64,000 bases of DNA from Helianthus annuus (Eukaryota > Streptophyta > Magnoliopsida > Asterales > Asteraceae), in NCBI RefSeq assembly GCF_002127325.2, contig NC_035433.2, forward strand, positions 129,092,695-129,156,694, read 5' to 3'. The position numbers and the translations under genes are program-made. The notes below the pieces were generated by a model, which ran no database searches, had not been told where the DNA came from, and saw only the letters and a program-made list of their open reading frames with translations. Below, piece after piece: positions 23,191-34,690 of the stretch; within the stretch, counting starts at the first letter, position 1, and every line of letters starts with the position of its first letter.

Positions 23191-23653
23191 CTATTATATT
23201 ATTTTCATTGTAAAATTGAATTTTAATAATTTAGATTTTAGGTACCACTTATAACTTTCGCTTTCATGCTATTTTATAAACTTATTATGGTTACACAAAT
23301 CTTGAAATATGGTGTTTTAAATGTAAAGGTACAAGTATCATTATGGTTATTAAAACTTTGTTACGAAAGAGCTTTTAGCTTAGCGATACTAATGTGTGTA
23401 AAATGGCGTTCCTCTCATACGTATGAGTGTTCGAGTCTTGCTCGCGGTGAATAATGATGTAGAATTTTGAGTAACAGGTACCTCAGATATTAACAATTTT
23501 ATTCACACACCTTTTGCTACATCATGTGGCGAACAAGATTTAAAAAAAAAAAAAAACCTTTAAATTTTATTTCTTTGTACGTTCGTTTCTGAATAAACTA
23601 TATGTCTTTACACCTTATAAAAAATATCTATAAGGACATGTGAACGCACATAC
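23191..23653. other. Intergenic, nothing recognised
   Basis: AT-rich sequence without recognisable genes or repeats. Confidence 0.5.
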
Positions 23654-23656
23654 TTA

Positions 23657-24061
23657 GAGGGTGTTTGGGGTTGAGTTTTGAAGAAGATTTTTAGATTATT
23701 GAGTTTTGAAATCGTAAATAATCAGTTTTGAGTGTTTGGGTAAAAAATTAAAAAATTGATTATTTGCGTTTAGAAAGATACAAAACACAGTTTTCCAAAA
23801 GCAGTTCCCCCCTACTGCAACAAAACGCAGTTTTTCAAAAATTGATTATTTGCGTTTAGAAAAAGATTTTTACTTGTTTATTTTTTTAAATATATATTTG
23901 TCAAATACTCAAATAGTTGATTATCCGATTATTGTGATATCAAGCAACATAATCAAATCCAAACACTATCTTTCAACATCACGTTTTGTTACAGTTAATT
24001 ATCTGATTCTGATTATTCAAAACGCATAATCTATTCTCAAAACTCAACCTCAAACACACTC
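23657..24061. mobile_element. Tourist-like (PIF/Harbinger) MITE, TSD TTA
   Basis: Ends GAGGGTGTTTGGGGTTGAGT and, reversed, GAGTGTGTTTGAGGTTGAGT, flanked by TTA at 23654-23656 and 24062-24064. 405 bases, non-coding. Confidence 0.85.
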
Positions 24062-24177
24062 TTATATGAACACACAAGAATGTGTTATGGACTCTGTAGT
24101 GGGTATTACCGTCTTACCTCAATGCCACATCACTAGCAATAGATGTTAAACACCATTACAAGGTTAGTAAAGGGGGC

Positions 24178-24734
24178 TAGATCGAGGTGCACAAGAAAAC
24201 CCGAACCCAGGTATTAGAAAAACCGGGTATGCATATTTTGTTCAATACCAGAACCCGAGCCCGAACCTGGGTTTTATCGTACCAAGTTTGTACCCGGGTT
24301 TTCAGCGTACCCGGGTCTTCATAATACCCTGACCCGGGTTTTCGTAATACCCGGACCCGTTGTGTACAACAACTTTTTGAACGTTTATAGTTTGTGTGAG
24401 GCTTTTTTGGACATATTTCAAGGCATACAATATGCATAAATAAAGATTTATGTTATATTTCTATGTTTATGCCAAAAGAATGACTCGAAAACCCGATCTA
24501 TACACGAACCCGAACGATACCGGACTAATACCCGTACCCTACCCGACCAATACTCGAACCCTACCCGAACCCGGGTACACAAGGTATAGATTTTCTGGCC
24601 AATACTTGGACCCGAACTAGACCATAACTAAACCCGAGTATGGCCAATACCCGAAAAGTCAAAACCCGGTCATACCCGTGCCCGGGTATATACCTGAACC
24701 CGGGTATTAAAAAAACCCGATTTGTGAACCTCTA
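24178..24734. mobile_element. hAT-type non-autonomous element rich in ACCCGGGT
   Basis: Ends are TAG(ATC)GAGGTGCACAA and, reversed, TAGAGGTTCACAA. Eight-base flanks AAGGGGGC and AAGGGGAC match at 7 of 8 positions, as expected for hAT. The interior repeats AACCCGGGT/ACCCGGGTTTT many times on both strands. Confidence 0.7.
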
Positions 24735-24860
24735 AAGGGGACGTCAAGAGGAGGGCGATGCCCTCTTAATTAGCATGAATAGTTTGCAGAATTGTGGTAG
24801 TCCACCACCTTCTACCAATCACATGCACATACACATTCATTTTTTCTTTTATTTAATTTA

Positions 24861-25777
24861 GACAAAATTGCAGTGCACGTCCTTCATGTTTACATAAAAT
24901 TGCATTGCATGTCCTTTATGTTTAACAGTTTCAGCGCACGTCCTTTACATTTATTTTGTTGCAGTGCACATCCTTTACCGCAAACTTAGTTAGTTTTCTT
25001 AGTTAACTTAATCGCATATCTAGCACATGATGGGCAAAATAATAATTTAAATCCCCTAATTAGTATAATGATTCTTTTAGAACCCATATGCTACTTCGAC
25101 AATCTATACGAACTTCTATAGGAATGTCCTCTCAATTAATATATGTACGTATGTTGTAAGAAAACGTATATGAAACAAATTGATTACCAAATGCATGTTC
25201 TGCAAACATGTTTCGCAAGCATTTTTGCGTACAAGATCTATTAGGTGAATTAAAGACTTTTTTAGTGAATTTTATTTGGTTATTTTGTTTGGTCTATAGG
25301 TTTATTTGGTCAATAAATGTTTACTTGGTCACTTTATTTTGTTTACAAACTAAGTGAATATTTTTATTTGCATTTCGTCGTGATTATGCCTAATAGATCT
25401 TGTACGCATAAAAACTTGCAAAACATGTTTGCTAAACATACATTTCATAATCGGTTTGTTTCATATGCATTTTCTTACGCATACATATATATATATAAAT
25501 TGAGAGAACATGCTTATAGAAGTTTATATAGATGGTCGATGTAGCATATGGGTTTTGAAAGAGTCGTTATACAAGTTAGGGGATTAAAAAGACAATTTTG
25601 CCCAACGTGTGCTAGGCATGTGATTAAGATAACTAAGAAAACTAATTGGGTTTGTGGTAATGGACGTGCAATGCAACAAAAAATAAACGTAAAGGACATG
25701 CACCAAAACTTTTGAACATAAAAGACGTGCAATTCAATTTTATGTAAACATAAAGGACATGTACTGCAATTTTTGTC
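24861..25777. mobile_element. Foldback Mutator-like element, almost wholly palindromic
   Basis: Begins GACAAAATTGCAGTGCACGT and ends in its near-complement. Inner arms also match (CAAGATCTATTAGG near 25226 and CCTAATAGATCTTG near 25388), so most of the 917 bases can fold on itself about a centre near 25310. Flanks TTTAATTTA (24852-24860) and TTTAATTTT (25778-25786) agree at 8 of 9 positions, fitting a 9-base Mutator-type target duplication. No coding sequence. Confidence 0.8.
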
Positions 25778-25786
25778 TTTAATTTT

Positions 25787-26396
25787 AGTGGGTTTTAGCC
25801 AGCACGTTGCTTGTCAATTGTCAAACAACCCAAAAGAATTAACCAAAAATGAACCCTTCCATATATACTATACCTATCAAACAATGGTTTCGTATTAAAG
25901 TATGTCGTGTAAACGTTGCAAAAAAGTGAACATTTATGACTCAACAACTTGAGAATAATGTTAAGAAAAAAACAAATAGAAACTTCTATACAAATATTAA
26001 CCTTAATTGAAAACATTGTAATAAACTTTTAATGTAATGTTGTAAAGAAATATAGAATATGTAAAGTTTGAGAGCAATACTTGAAATAGCAATCCATAAA
26101 TGTTTTTCATTTGGCCATGATTAAAGAACCAAGTATTTGCATTTTAAGTAACTTGATATAAAGCTACAGCCACAAATCAGTTTTATGAGAAGCTGCAACA
26201 AACCCAACAATTAGAACATACTAAATAACACAAAATTAAAAAAACACAAATCAAAAGTACTACGAAATAAGAAAAATGCCTTCAATTTCCCCCAGGTCGT
26301 GGTTAAATAAACTTTAGTAGCCGGTAACATAACTATCTTACTCCCCATCTTCACACAAACATTTTATTAAATATCATATACGCATCATACAATTAC
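25787..26396. other. Intergenic, nothing recognised
   Basis: AT-rich, without genes, RNA genes or clear repeats. Confidence 0.5.
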
Positions 26397-26681
26397 GGTC
26401 TATTTGGTATGGGGTAATGTAATTGATGAGAGAATGGAATGGACGATGTAATGGAATGGATAACAGAATAAAATAAATCATTCCATTCCATTGTGATGTT
26501 TGGTTACTCATATGTGAATAAAATGAATCATTACTTTATACGATTTGATAAACAAAAAAGACGAAGTAATGAAACACAATTGTATTAAAAACGATAAAAA
26601 TAATTGCCTCAATAATAATAATAATAATATATTAATGGTAAAAATAAACAATAAATTTTTTGATATATTTTAATAATAATA

Positions 26682-26686
26682 ACAAC

Positions 26687-26764
<78 letters not shown>
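26682..26764. repeat. AAT microsatellite
   Basis: About 25 consecutive AAT units after an interrupted start. The poly-Ile or poly-Leu open frames here come from this repeat. Confidence 0.95.
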
Positions 26765-26765
<1 letters not shown>

Positions 26766-27112
26766 TATTTCTTTCCATTCCTTGAAGGAATGAAAAAAAA
26801 CACCCCCTTAGACCATGCGTAGTGGTTTGATGAATAATGCCCACACCCTTGGGCGTTTTCTGCCATGTGGCAGTCCAGTCAGCAAGGAGGCATTATTGGG
26901 CGTTTTTACAAAAGGGGCGTAGTGGAATAATGCCCAATAACGCCTCATCCAATCATTACACAATTATTATTTTTTTTTAAATTAAAAACTTAAAATACTT
27001 CATTAAATTAAAAAAAAAAATACAATACTAGAAATAAAAAAAAAAACCGACTTAAGTTAAGAAAAAAAACCGGAAATAAAAAAACAAATAAACTTAAAAA
27101 AAAGATGATAAT

Positions 27113-28703
27113 CTAAAGGCCGTATTTTTCCTGAAGTTTTTGGCGGTGCATTTGTGCAACGATCAACGCGTCGCCTTGGAGGTGATCGATCGGTTTGGAC
27201 AAAAACTCTATGTCCTTTTCCGTTTGCCTCGCCGCTTGCATCTTGTTAAACTTTTTGTTTTCGGCGACTCGTTCTTTCATAGTCTCCCAACGCTTGTGGC
27301 CGAGGTCTTGAATGTCTTGAAGACGACGGTTCATCTCCTCGAAATCTTCCTTCAACTCGAGATCGGAAGACGACTCCATCGGTTTTTTCCCGGTTCGCTT
27401 ATCCTTTCTTCTACCGGCCAGTCGGGTCTGGCGGTAATCCGTTCCAATCAACCTCACCCGATTCATTGCAATTCTTAAATAGTTTGACTTTGTTGACCCA
27501 CCAGATCGGGTCACAATCCGTTTCATTGCATTTCATTAAAAAAATTTTGACTTTTTTGACCCACCCGATCGGGTCACAATCCGATTCAAGGGATTTTATT
27601 TGTTCAAAGGTTCAAAGTGCAACGAATCGAGTGGCAATCCGAACGGATTACCACCCGATCCTAATCATTTCATTTGTTTGTGAAACAGGTGTTTGTCAAG
27701 GAATCAGATACTCACCCGATTGGACAGCATCCCACCCGATCGGACAGCATCCCACCCGATCGGACAACATTGTCACCCGATTGGACAGCACTCTCACCCG
27801 ATCAAATCGTCCACAACAACATTTAAATCAACGTTGCGGGCATCGGAAGTTGGTGTTTCAGGGTCAACGGAGGATGACGTTTTCGACCGTTTAGCTTTAC
27901 GTCTACTACTAGACGTCATGGTCGGTATGCCAGCCCACTTTGGACTTTTTCTTAGAAGCTCCCAACATCTATAGTACATGAAAACGCCTTTCGTTTTCTC
28001 GAACTCATCCATAGCCCTCGTTAAAACACCGACGTCACCTTCTCCGCTCGGCCAATTATCGTAGTTTCGTTGATAAACTTTTTGAAAGGCGTGACATTTG
28101 TTGATATCGGTCCATTTGCTAGGGATGGAATCTTTGTCACGATGTTCACCTTTTTCCCACGTGCTATAAAAAACTTTACGAATCCTGTTCCAAAATTCTG
28201 GACCGGTTTGAAAGTTTGCTACAAAAAGTAAAAAAAAATAAGTTGTACGTTAAAAAAAATAAAATCGACGTGTAGAAAAAAAATAAGTAAAAAAAATAAC
28301 ACTTACCCACATCGGGGTCCTCCGAAACATTGACCCACGCCCGAACCAACGTGTATTCCTCGTCCTTCGTCCAAATAACGTAAGTATGCTAACGACGAGG
28401 TTGGTTCGCATCCTTCTTTTTATGTGACCCTTTACCGCGTTTGGATGTCTCTCGCTCCGGTTCGGGTTGCGTCTCCGGCACGATATCCACCTCGGGTTCG
28501 GGTTGTTGTTGGGATGGTTGCGAAGCGCCGGGTTGGGCAAAGTCGTAAGTGTGTGGCATGTAAGGAGTAGAGCCGCTCAAGTAAGCCACGTACGATAACA
28601 TGTTTGGGTCCATGTCTTGAAGGTTAAAGTTTTGTTGTGGTTGGGTGGTATTCGGGTTCCCGGGTCTTGACGGAACACCAAAAAGGGGTCGGAATGGATT
28701 CAT
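27113..28703 (-). pseudogene. Harbinger ORF1 / NAM-associated C-terminal-domain protein, broken
   Basis: Exon 1 (28703 to 28307) encodes a Pro/Gln-rich N-terminus and KRGKGSHKKKDANQPRR, then an in-frame TAG, then WTKDEEYTLVRAWVNVSEDP, a Myb/SANT-like start. A GTAAGT..TTGTAG intron (28306-28219) leads to exon 2 with NFQTGPEFWNRI, KVYQRNYDNWPSGEGDVGVL and YYRCWELLRKSPKW, ending in a stop at 27794. A third block (27113-27526) has PMESSSDLELKEDFEEMNRR and a coiled-coil-like tail ending EKYGL, typical of the C-terminus of these proteins. Between blocks two and three the reading frame is lost amid CACCCGATCGGACAGCATCC repeats. In Harbinger elements ORF1 is the Myb-like partner of the transposase. 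The TAG and frame loss make it non-functional unless spliced otherwise. Confidence 0.8.
27705..27803. repeat. 20-bp minisatellite in the Harbinger ORF1
   Basis: Four to five units of CACCCGATCGGACAGCATCC with small changes. More distant CACCCGATCGGGTCACAATCC-type pieces occur at 27500 and 27565, so the unit has spread through about 300 bases. Confidence 0.8.
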
Positions 28704-29394
28704 GGTTAATAAGTTTATAAAAGTTGGAAGAAGTAGAGAGAAAGTTTGATTGAAAGTGGGATTTTTTTATATAAAGTTGGATGACAAGTGGGGTTTTTAT
28801 AGATTTAAATGTGAATTAAAAAAACATTAAATGAATATTACCGTTTGTAAACGGTAAACTCTCAAACCAATGCACAAAATTGGCGTGTTTTAAACCACGC
28901 TGCATAATTTTTTTTCGAAAATAACGTCACAAAACGCCGAAGGGGGTAGAAGTCGGGCGAGATTGGGCGTGTTTGGTGGAAGATTTTGAAAAAACCATGC
29001 CCATTACGGGTGGTCTTACAAAGGAATGAAAATTGTTATATTTGGAAGGAGTTGCATTCTTTTGGAATGCTACATTCCATTACCACATGATAACCAAACA
29101 CGTTTATTTTCAATCTATCAGAAAGAACCCTTCCATTCCGGCGTACCAAATGCTACCTTATTATAGAAAAAAATTCTAATTTATAATATGTTCTAAACAA
29201 TAAACCTAACACAACATAGATATAAACGCCCAAAACGCCATGGAGTACATGTGGATATAGTAGAAAGAACGAAACAGAAATGGTACCATGGTTGCAGTGT
29301 CCAGTGGTAGATCTAAATCTCTGGTAAAGTCCTTCCGCTTTCCTGTTGGTAATTTACGGTCTTCAAGTCACAAGTGGGTAATCTTGGGGATCAA

Positions 29395-29981
29395 TGTTGA
29401 CATGCCAGTCATAGTTGGTTAAGTTTCTTAATTATGTTATAGTAATATTTGGTAATGCCTTGGCTACCAAGTTAGAGTTAGGGGTTGTTTGGCAACATCT
29501 GAATGATTAAGTGCTGAACTAGTAAGAGGTCTGAATCATTAAGTGCTGAACCAGTAAGAGGTCTGAACCATTAAGAGCCTGTATAATGCTTAATCGTTCA
29601 GAGGCAAATGTCTGACCAATTTAAATTAGAGGTCTTAACCATTCAGACTCTGTATAAATCTTAACCATTCAGAGGCAAATGTCTGAACCATTCAGACATC
29701 TGCTCGTGAAACAAACAGTCTGAACCATTAAATGCTGAACCAGTAAGAGGTCTGAACCATTAAGAGCCTCATTAAGAGGTAAACAAACAGCCCCTTAGCC
29801 TATATAAACCAAGTTAGGGTTATAAATTATTTAGGCAAGACTAGAGAGAAAGCGAGTTATGGTTTGAGAGTTATTGTAATCAAGTTTTTTGAGTTATATT
29901 TTCTTGATTATAATAAAAGTTCTTGTAGAGTTGCTCTATTCGCATTCGTGTTCTTCGTTTGATTATCGACTGGGACCTGAA
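29395..29981 (+). mobile_element. 5' LTR of a decayed Ty1/copia element
   Basis: Starts about TGTTGACATGCC, has CCTATATAAACC (about 29797) as TATA box and AATAAAAG (about 29911). It is followed directly by a tRNA-Met-type primer site. A Tourist element lies within it. The LTR end is not a clean CA, consistent with age. Confidence 0.6.
29481..29794. mobile_element. Tourist-like MITE inside the copia LTR, TSD TTA
   Basis: Ends GGGGTTGTTTGGCAAC and, reversed, GGGGCTGTTTGTTTAC, flanked by TTA (29478-29480, 29795-29797). The interior repeats TCTGAACCATTAAG-like units in both directions. Confidence 0.85.
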
Positions 29982-29982
29982 T

Positions 29983-29995
29983 TGGTATCAGAGTC
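29983..29995 (+). promoter_or_regulatory. Primer-binding site (initiator tRNA-Met type)
   Basis: TGGTATCAGAGTC follows the LTR and matches the usual TGGTATCAGAGC with a change only near the end. Confidence 0.75.
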
Positions 29996-30421
29996 AAATT
30001 CAATCATCGATATCAAACGAGTAGTTGGGTTTGTAATCGGCAGCTAAGGATTCCTAACGGTCGACGATCAGGAAGCTCGAGGTCATAACGAAGACATCAT
30101 TTTCTTGTTATTACAACGGTCAGAAGTTTGGAAACTGGAAAAGGCAACTAGAAGTTTGGGTTTTGAGCTAAGAATAAAAGAATGAAATATAAAAGCCAAA
30201 TTAAAGGGTTATCTTCTCCGTTTTCTTTTCCTTTTGTGCTACGTTTTCGGATCGTTTAATTTTTGGTTTGGAATTGAAGAAGATAGAACAAGTTGGTTTT
30301 GATTCTATTATCTTGGGTACTACTTCGGATCTTAAGAATTTAAAAAAAAAAAGAAGACACATAAGTCAACAATTTATTGTTGTCCTTTTTTCGCGTTTGA
30401 AACGAAAATAATAAAACAATT

Positions 30422-31707
30422 GAGTAAACTGCAATTTTACCCCTTGGGGTTAGAGCCAATTGGCATTCTGACCCCTCTACCAGGAAATTTTTGTTGTCTT
30501 ATCCCCTAAGTAATACGAAACACTGCAATCTTACCCCCTGGCACCCAACTCTGTCATGTCAACGTTTGTTTGACTGTTAATAATGTGTGAAAATTGGTTT
30601 TTGCCCCTATCTTATTAAAATTATATAAAAAATCAAGAATCAATATTTACAAATCCATTACATCAAGTTCATCATCATCAGTTCATTCTTCATTCCAATA
30701 TTTACAAACCATTCCCAGATTCATACTCTCAAAACAAACAAACAAACAAACAACTCAAATCAACTAGCAAATGAAAAACAAATTGATATGTATCAAAAGC
30801 TATTACCAATAGAAATTCAATATCACAAAAACAATATTTACATCATCATCAGTTCATCATCAAGTTCCCAGATTCATCATCAAGTTCAATTCAGTTCAGT
30901 TCATCATCAAGTTCATCAGTTCAGTTCATTATCATCAGTTCCCCCAACACCGTCAACTGCACCACCAACTCCTTCCCCTTCTGACCACCGCCACTATCAA
31001 CTCCACCAGTCACCACCACCTTCCCCCTTTTGACCACCAACACCGTCAATTGCACCACTAACTCCTTCCCCCTTCTGACCACCGCTGCCGTCAACTCCAC
31101 CACCAACTCCTACCCCTTCTGACCACCGCCACCATCGACTCCACCACCACCGCCTTCTCCTCCTCTGACCACCGCCACCATCAACTCCACCACCACCGCC
31201 TTCTCCTCCTCTGACCACCGCCACCATCAACTCAGCCACCACCTCCTTCCCCTTTCTCACCACCGCCACCATCAACTCAGCCACCACCTCCTTCCTATTC
31301 CAAACCCTAACCCTAGCCACCTCACAACCTCTTTATCTGAGCCACATCACTGATAGATCTAAACATCGCTGATACACCACCTCGGCCGCCGATCTCGCTC
31401 TGAATATCGCCTGAACATCACCGGTACACTACCTCCGACGATTTAATCTGAATTAGTGGCCGGCGATTTTATCTGAGAGAGTGGTAGAGAGAAAGTGTTG
31501 TAGAGAGAGAGTAGTAGAGAAGAAGAAGTGGTGGCGGATGGTCGTGGTGGTGGCGGATGGTTGTAGTGGTGGTGGGAGTTGGTGAGAGAGAGAAATATAG
31601 AGAGAGAGAGATTGAATACTGTGAGTGTGTTTTGAGAGACAGAATTGAAAGATGATCTGGTCTATTTGATATTGAAAGATGTTCTGGATCTATCTGTTTG
31701 TTTTAAC

Positions 31708-31749
<42 letters not shown>

Positions 31750-31925
31750 TAGGGTAAAATTACAAAAACACCCTTACCAATAAGGGTCAAACAACCGTTG
31801 ACCGTTAAGAAGGTCCAAGATTGCAGTGTTTCGTATTAGTTAGGGGTAAGACAGCAAAAATTTCCTGGTAGGGGGTCAGAATGCCAATTGACTCTAACCC
31901 CCAGGGGTAAAATTGCAGTTTACTC
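30422..31925. mobile_element. Mutator-type non-autonomous element, 9-bp TSD
   Basis: Starts GAGTAAACTGCAATTTTACC and ends in its complement, with about 200 bases of inverted match at each end. Perfect 9-base flanks AAAACAATT (30413-30421, 31926-31934). Same architecture and size as the element at 6053: long inverted ends, a Pro-coding CCACCACC repeat tract (30990-31300, about 60-base units containing ACCACCGCCACCATCAACTC), GAGA runs, no transposase. An AAT microsatellite lies at about 31710-31745. Confidence 0.9.
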
Positions 31926-32351
31926 AAAACAATTTATTGGTTTATTATTTTTTTCTTTTGTTGATCTAAACCAAGTTTAGGTTTAACTATTAAATAGTGT
32001 TGAGTTGGACTTCAAGAATTGAACAAGGTGGTTTATTTTCTTGATTGGATCTGCATCAAAACTCAAAGAAAAAAATAAGACAGTTGATTTTTTTCTTTTG
32101 CTATGTTTTTATAGTTTGGGATGAATAATATAATTTGGGTTGAATAAGAAGGTTTAATTCAGAGTTTGTTTTTTATTGAGATTTACGAGAGGGATTCATG
32201 ATTAGTCTTGCGAGTACACAGTTCGGTTCTCAAAAGTTATTGCAGGCGGGGACAAACGACCACTAATTGTGGTTAAGGATCAAAGTGTTACAACGTGCAA
32301 TGTTAATAGAAACTTATCACAACATTTGACGATTCATATCAATAGTGTATT

Positions 32352-32690
32352 GACAAGCTTAATTGGCCACTATAGGTTTAAAAGACCATTTGTACCTATG
32401 GTTAGGTTATTAAAGGTGTAAATGAAAAGGGTCAATATGATTTATGCATGTCTTTTTATTAAATTAATCAAAATGAGTTGAATTATAGAGTCAAATGATT
32501 CAAATTCGTTCTTGAGGTTCGAATGTGCATCCATATATACCAATAACTCAATATAAAGTAAATAAGATTCGGTTAGGGGTATGGTTAGTGAAATAGATCA
32601 ACTAGTGAAGTAATTGTATTATAAGCAATCTTGTTGGAGTTTTTAGGAATTCAAATGAACAAAAGACCTTGGAATGCATATCATATATCA
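32352..32690 (+). repeat. Segment S, copy 1 (most diverged)
   Basis: Shares AGGTTTAAAAGACCATTTGT, ACCTATGGTTAGGTTATTA and AAGCAATCTTGTTGGAGTTT with copies at 34051 and 39633. Like copy 2 it is preceded by GCTTAATTGGCCACTA. Probably decayed copia interior. Confidence 0.8.
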
Positions 32691-33032
32691 TACGAGTAGT
32701 GATGAACAAAGAAAAGCTCTGATACGACATTTGTTTTAGGTTCCTCTCGGGCCTCATAAATGAAATGGTTAGACAACAACAAGCTTTTCCAGTCTAAATG
32801 GGAGTCTTTTCGACTTTTTGTGTGGCTCTAATCTTCTGCACTGCATTTATGTCTTCTGTTCCTATGGTCCTTCTTCCTTAACATTTAAAAAATGTTGAAT
32901 GGCTCCATGTTTTGAGCTGTCAGCTGCTCCTCCAACTTGTATCCATTGGGATAAAATCTTAGCATAAAATATGTGGCCCTGCAGATGCTCAGCAAGTTTG
33001 TGGTTATGTTCGACTTCTGACACTACCAACAT

Positions 33033-33540
33033 CTAAATGTCTTGCGTGGCGTGCCGCACCACCAGCAGTAGAAACAGGCAGCCGATTTTTTTGCTCCCGA
33101 CTTTTCTAATCGTGGCTGTAGTGTGATGCTCACCGCCACGGCCGCATTCAATCCATACCTTCCCAATCCTTCTGCCAAGTTTCTCCGTTCGCCGGGTCAC
33201 AATAACGTAACCATTCTCATTGGCCCTTATTTGTGCCCAAGCCTTCAGTTCTTTTAAAGACATGAAAAGCTTAGTTCTTTTAAAGATATGAAAAGCTTAA
33301 ACACTGATATAGTTAACTTACATTTATAATTATTAATCTTATTTAATCCTTTTTCATTATATTTATTAGTTTTATTTATAACATTTAACTAAGAAACATA
33401 TGTATCATATAATTAAATGAATGTGATACCTTTTAGTTTGATAGGGATTGCCCGGGTTAGGGTTTGCTCATCATCATAATGTGGTATGTTTGGAGGTTCA
33501 CCACCGTGTTCTTCGCCATCAGGATACTCTTATTGCACGT
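33033..33540 (-). pseudogene. FAR1/MULE-type DNA-binding domain fragment
   Basis: On the minus strand about 33431-33538 reads GEEHGGEPPNIPHYDDEQTL and ends near a splice-like site. Then 33263-33033 reads SLKELKAWAQIRANENGYVI, TRRTEKLGRRIGKVWIECGR, then GGEHHTTATIRKVGSKKIGC. This Cys/His-spaced N-terminal domain is typical of FAR1-like proteins and Mutator transposases. The sequence then leaves the family pattern; the catalytic MULE domain is absent. A related PGNPYET-type exon piece recurs at about 33560-33660. Confidence 0.65.
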
Positions 33541-34050
33541 ACAAAAAATGTGATACATTGTTAGTTTCGTATGGATTGCCCGGGTTAGGGGATTGCTCAT
33601 CATGATATTACGCTATGTTCCTTTTAGTTTCATACGGATTGCCCAGGTTAAGTCTTTGTCAATTTAAGTTCTTCAATTTTAATGTGTTTTATAATGGGTT
33701 TATGATTCTAAACAACGATCAATTTCAGTGGATGTTTTAACAACTATCATCACATATAATGATTTAAACTTTACGAATTGCATTAAATATATTGGTCCGA
33801 TGAAATCAAAGAATTTGGCAAAAAGGGTGTTCATGAAGGTTTTGGCCTATTTTACTAAAAAAAATAGGGATAAGTGTTCTTTATGGATCGACCTGATTTT
33901 GACCCAAATGGTGATTGGGATGAAAATGAAGGAATGTGATTAGATCATTAATATAATCAAAATATGATAATGGTGGATTTTGGGAAGTTTATGGTTTTGT
34001 GTCAAAATTACACTTAAGTTGGAAAAATAATGTATTGACTAGCTTAATTG

Positions 34051-34363
34051 GCCACTATAGGTTTAAAAGACCATTTGTACCTATGGTTAGGTTATTATAG
34101 GTGTAAATGAAAAGGGTCTAATATGAGTTGAATTAATAAGTCTAATGATTCAAATTCGTTCTTGAGGTTCGAATGTGCATCCATATGTACCAATAGCTCA
34201 ATATAAAGTAATAAGACTGGGTTAGGGGCATGGTTGGTGAAATAGATCAACTAGTGAAGTAATTGGATTATAAGCAATCTTGTTGGAGTTTTTAGGAAGT
34301 CAAAGGAGCAAAAGACCTTGGTAGAATATATTATTGAGTTAGAAGTTGTAAAATAACCGGCTA
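34051..34363 (+). repeat. Segment S, copy 2
   Basis: Nearly identical (only two small differences seen over 313 bases) to 39633-39946. Its end ACCGGCTAA is directly followed by TCGAATTCGTTCTTGAGGTT, of which 18 bases repeat an internal piece of S. Confidence 0.85.
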
Positions 34364-34690
34364 ATCGAATTCGTTCTTGAGGTTCCATGAACATAAGCTC
34401 TGTTTGAGCCATCGTTTCTAATCTCCAATCCCTCATTGTTCAAAGCATTTATCTCAATTTTTGCTTCCTTCAAGTTTTTAAACACAACTTGTCTGTGTTG
34501 TTATTTCTATAAGTTTCAACAAACCGAGTCCATTATGGCCCGTTTATCATCTTACTTTTATGACCGATGCTCTGTACTGCAATCTTATACTTAAAACCCG
34601 TATAATCAACCAACTTTATTACTTCACACTTTCTTGGTAATTGATTACTCATTATCCTTGGAAGTACCTATGTATATAAAATACACAACA
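34364..34690 (-). pseudogene. B3-domain gene fragment (antisense)
   Basis: The minus strand reads LPRKCEVIKLVDYTGFKYKI, then AVQSIGHKSKMINGP and WTRFVETYR, with stops and shifts, and ends NEGLEIRNDGSNRAYVHGTS. The order and spacing resemble a B3 DNA-binding domain of the REM kind. Decayed; opposite orientation to the B3 gene at 36519. Confidence 0.45.

Larger units (their letters stand above)
26811..29015 (-). mobile_element. PIF/Harbinger-type element with ORF1 relic only, TSD TTA
   Basis: Ends GACCATGCGTAGTGG and, reversed, GACCACCCGTAATGG, flanked by TTA at 26808-26810 and 29016-29018. The 2.2-kb interior encodes, on the minus strand, an ORF1-type protein but no transposase, so it would need one supplied in trans. 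Confidence 0.8.
26397..29155. mobile_element. Outer MITE split by a Harbinger insertion
   Basis: The left end GGTCTATTTGGTATGGGG and the right end, reversed, GGTAGCATTTGGTACGCCGG are related. Left and right parts share ATTCCATT/AATGGAAT sequence and flank the element at 26811-29015. With that element and one TTA removed it would be about 550 bases, including the AAT microsatellite. Confidence 0.55.

Noticed and set aside
26609..26866. Poly-Ile/poly-Leu open frames
   Set aside because: Translation of the AAT microsatellite.
30997..31320. Gly/Val-rich minus-strand and Pro-rich plus-strand frames
   Set aside because: Tandem CCACC repeats inside a Mutator MITE; no gene structure.
34364..34370. 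TC at 34364 as the certain 5' end of the Helitron ending at 39632
   Set aside because: It has the TC dinucleotide after A, but the next 18 bases copy part of segment S, so the boundary may be a repair junction rather than a true terminus.
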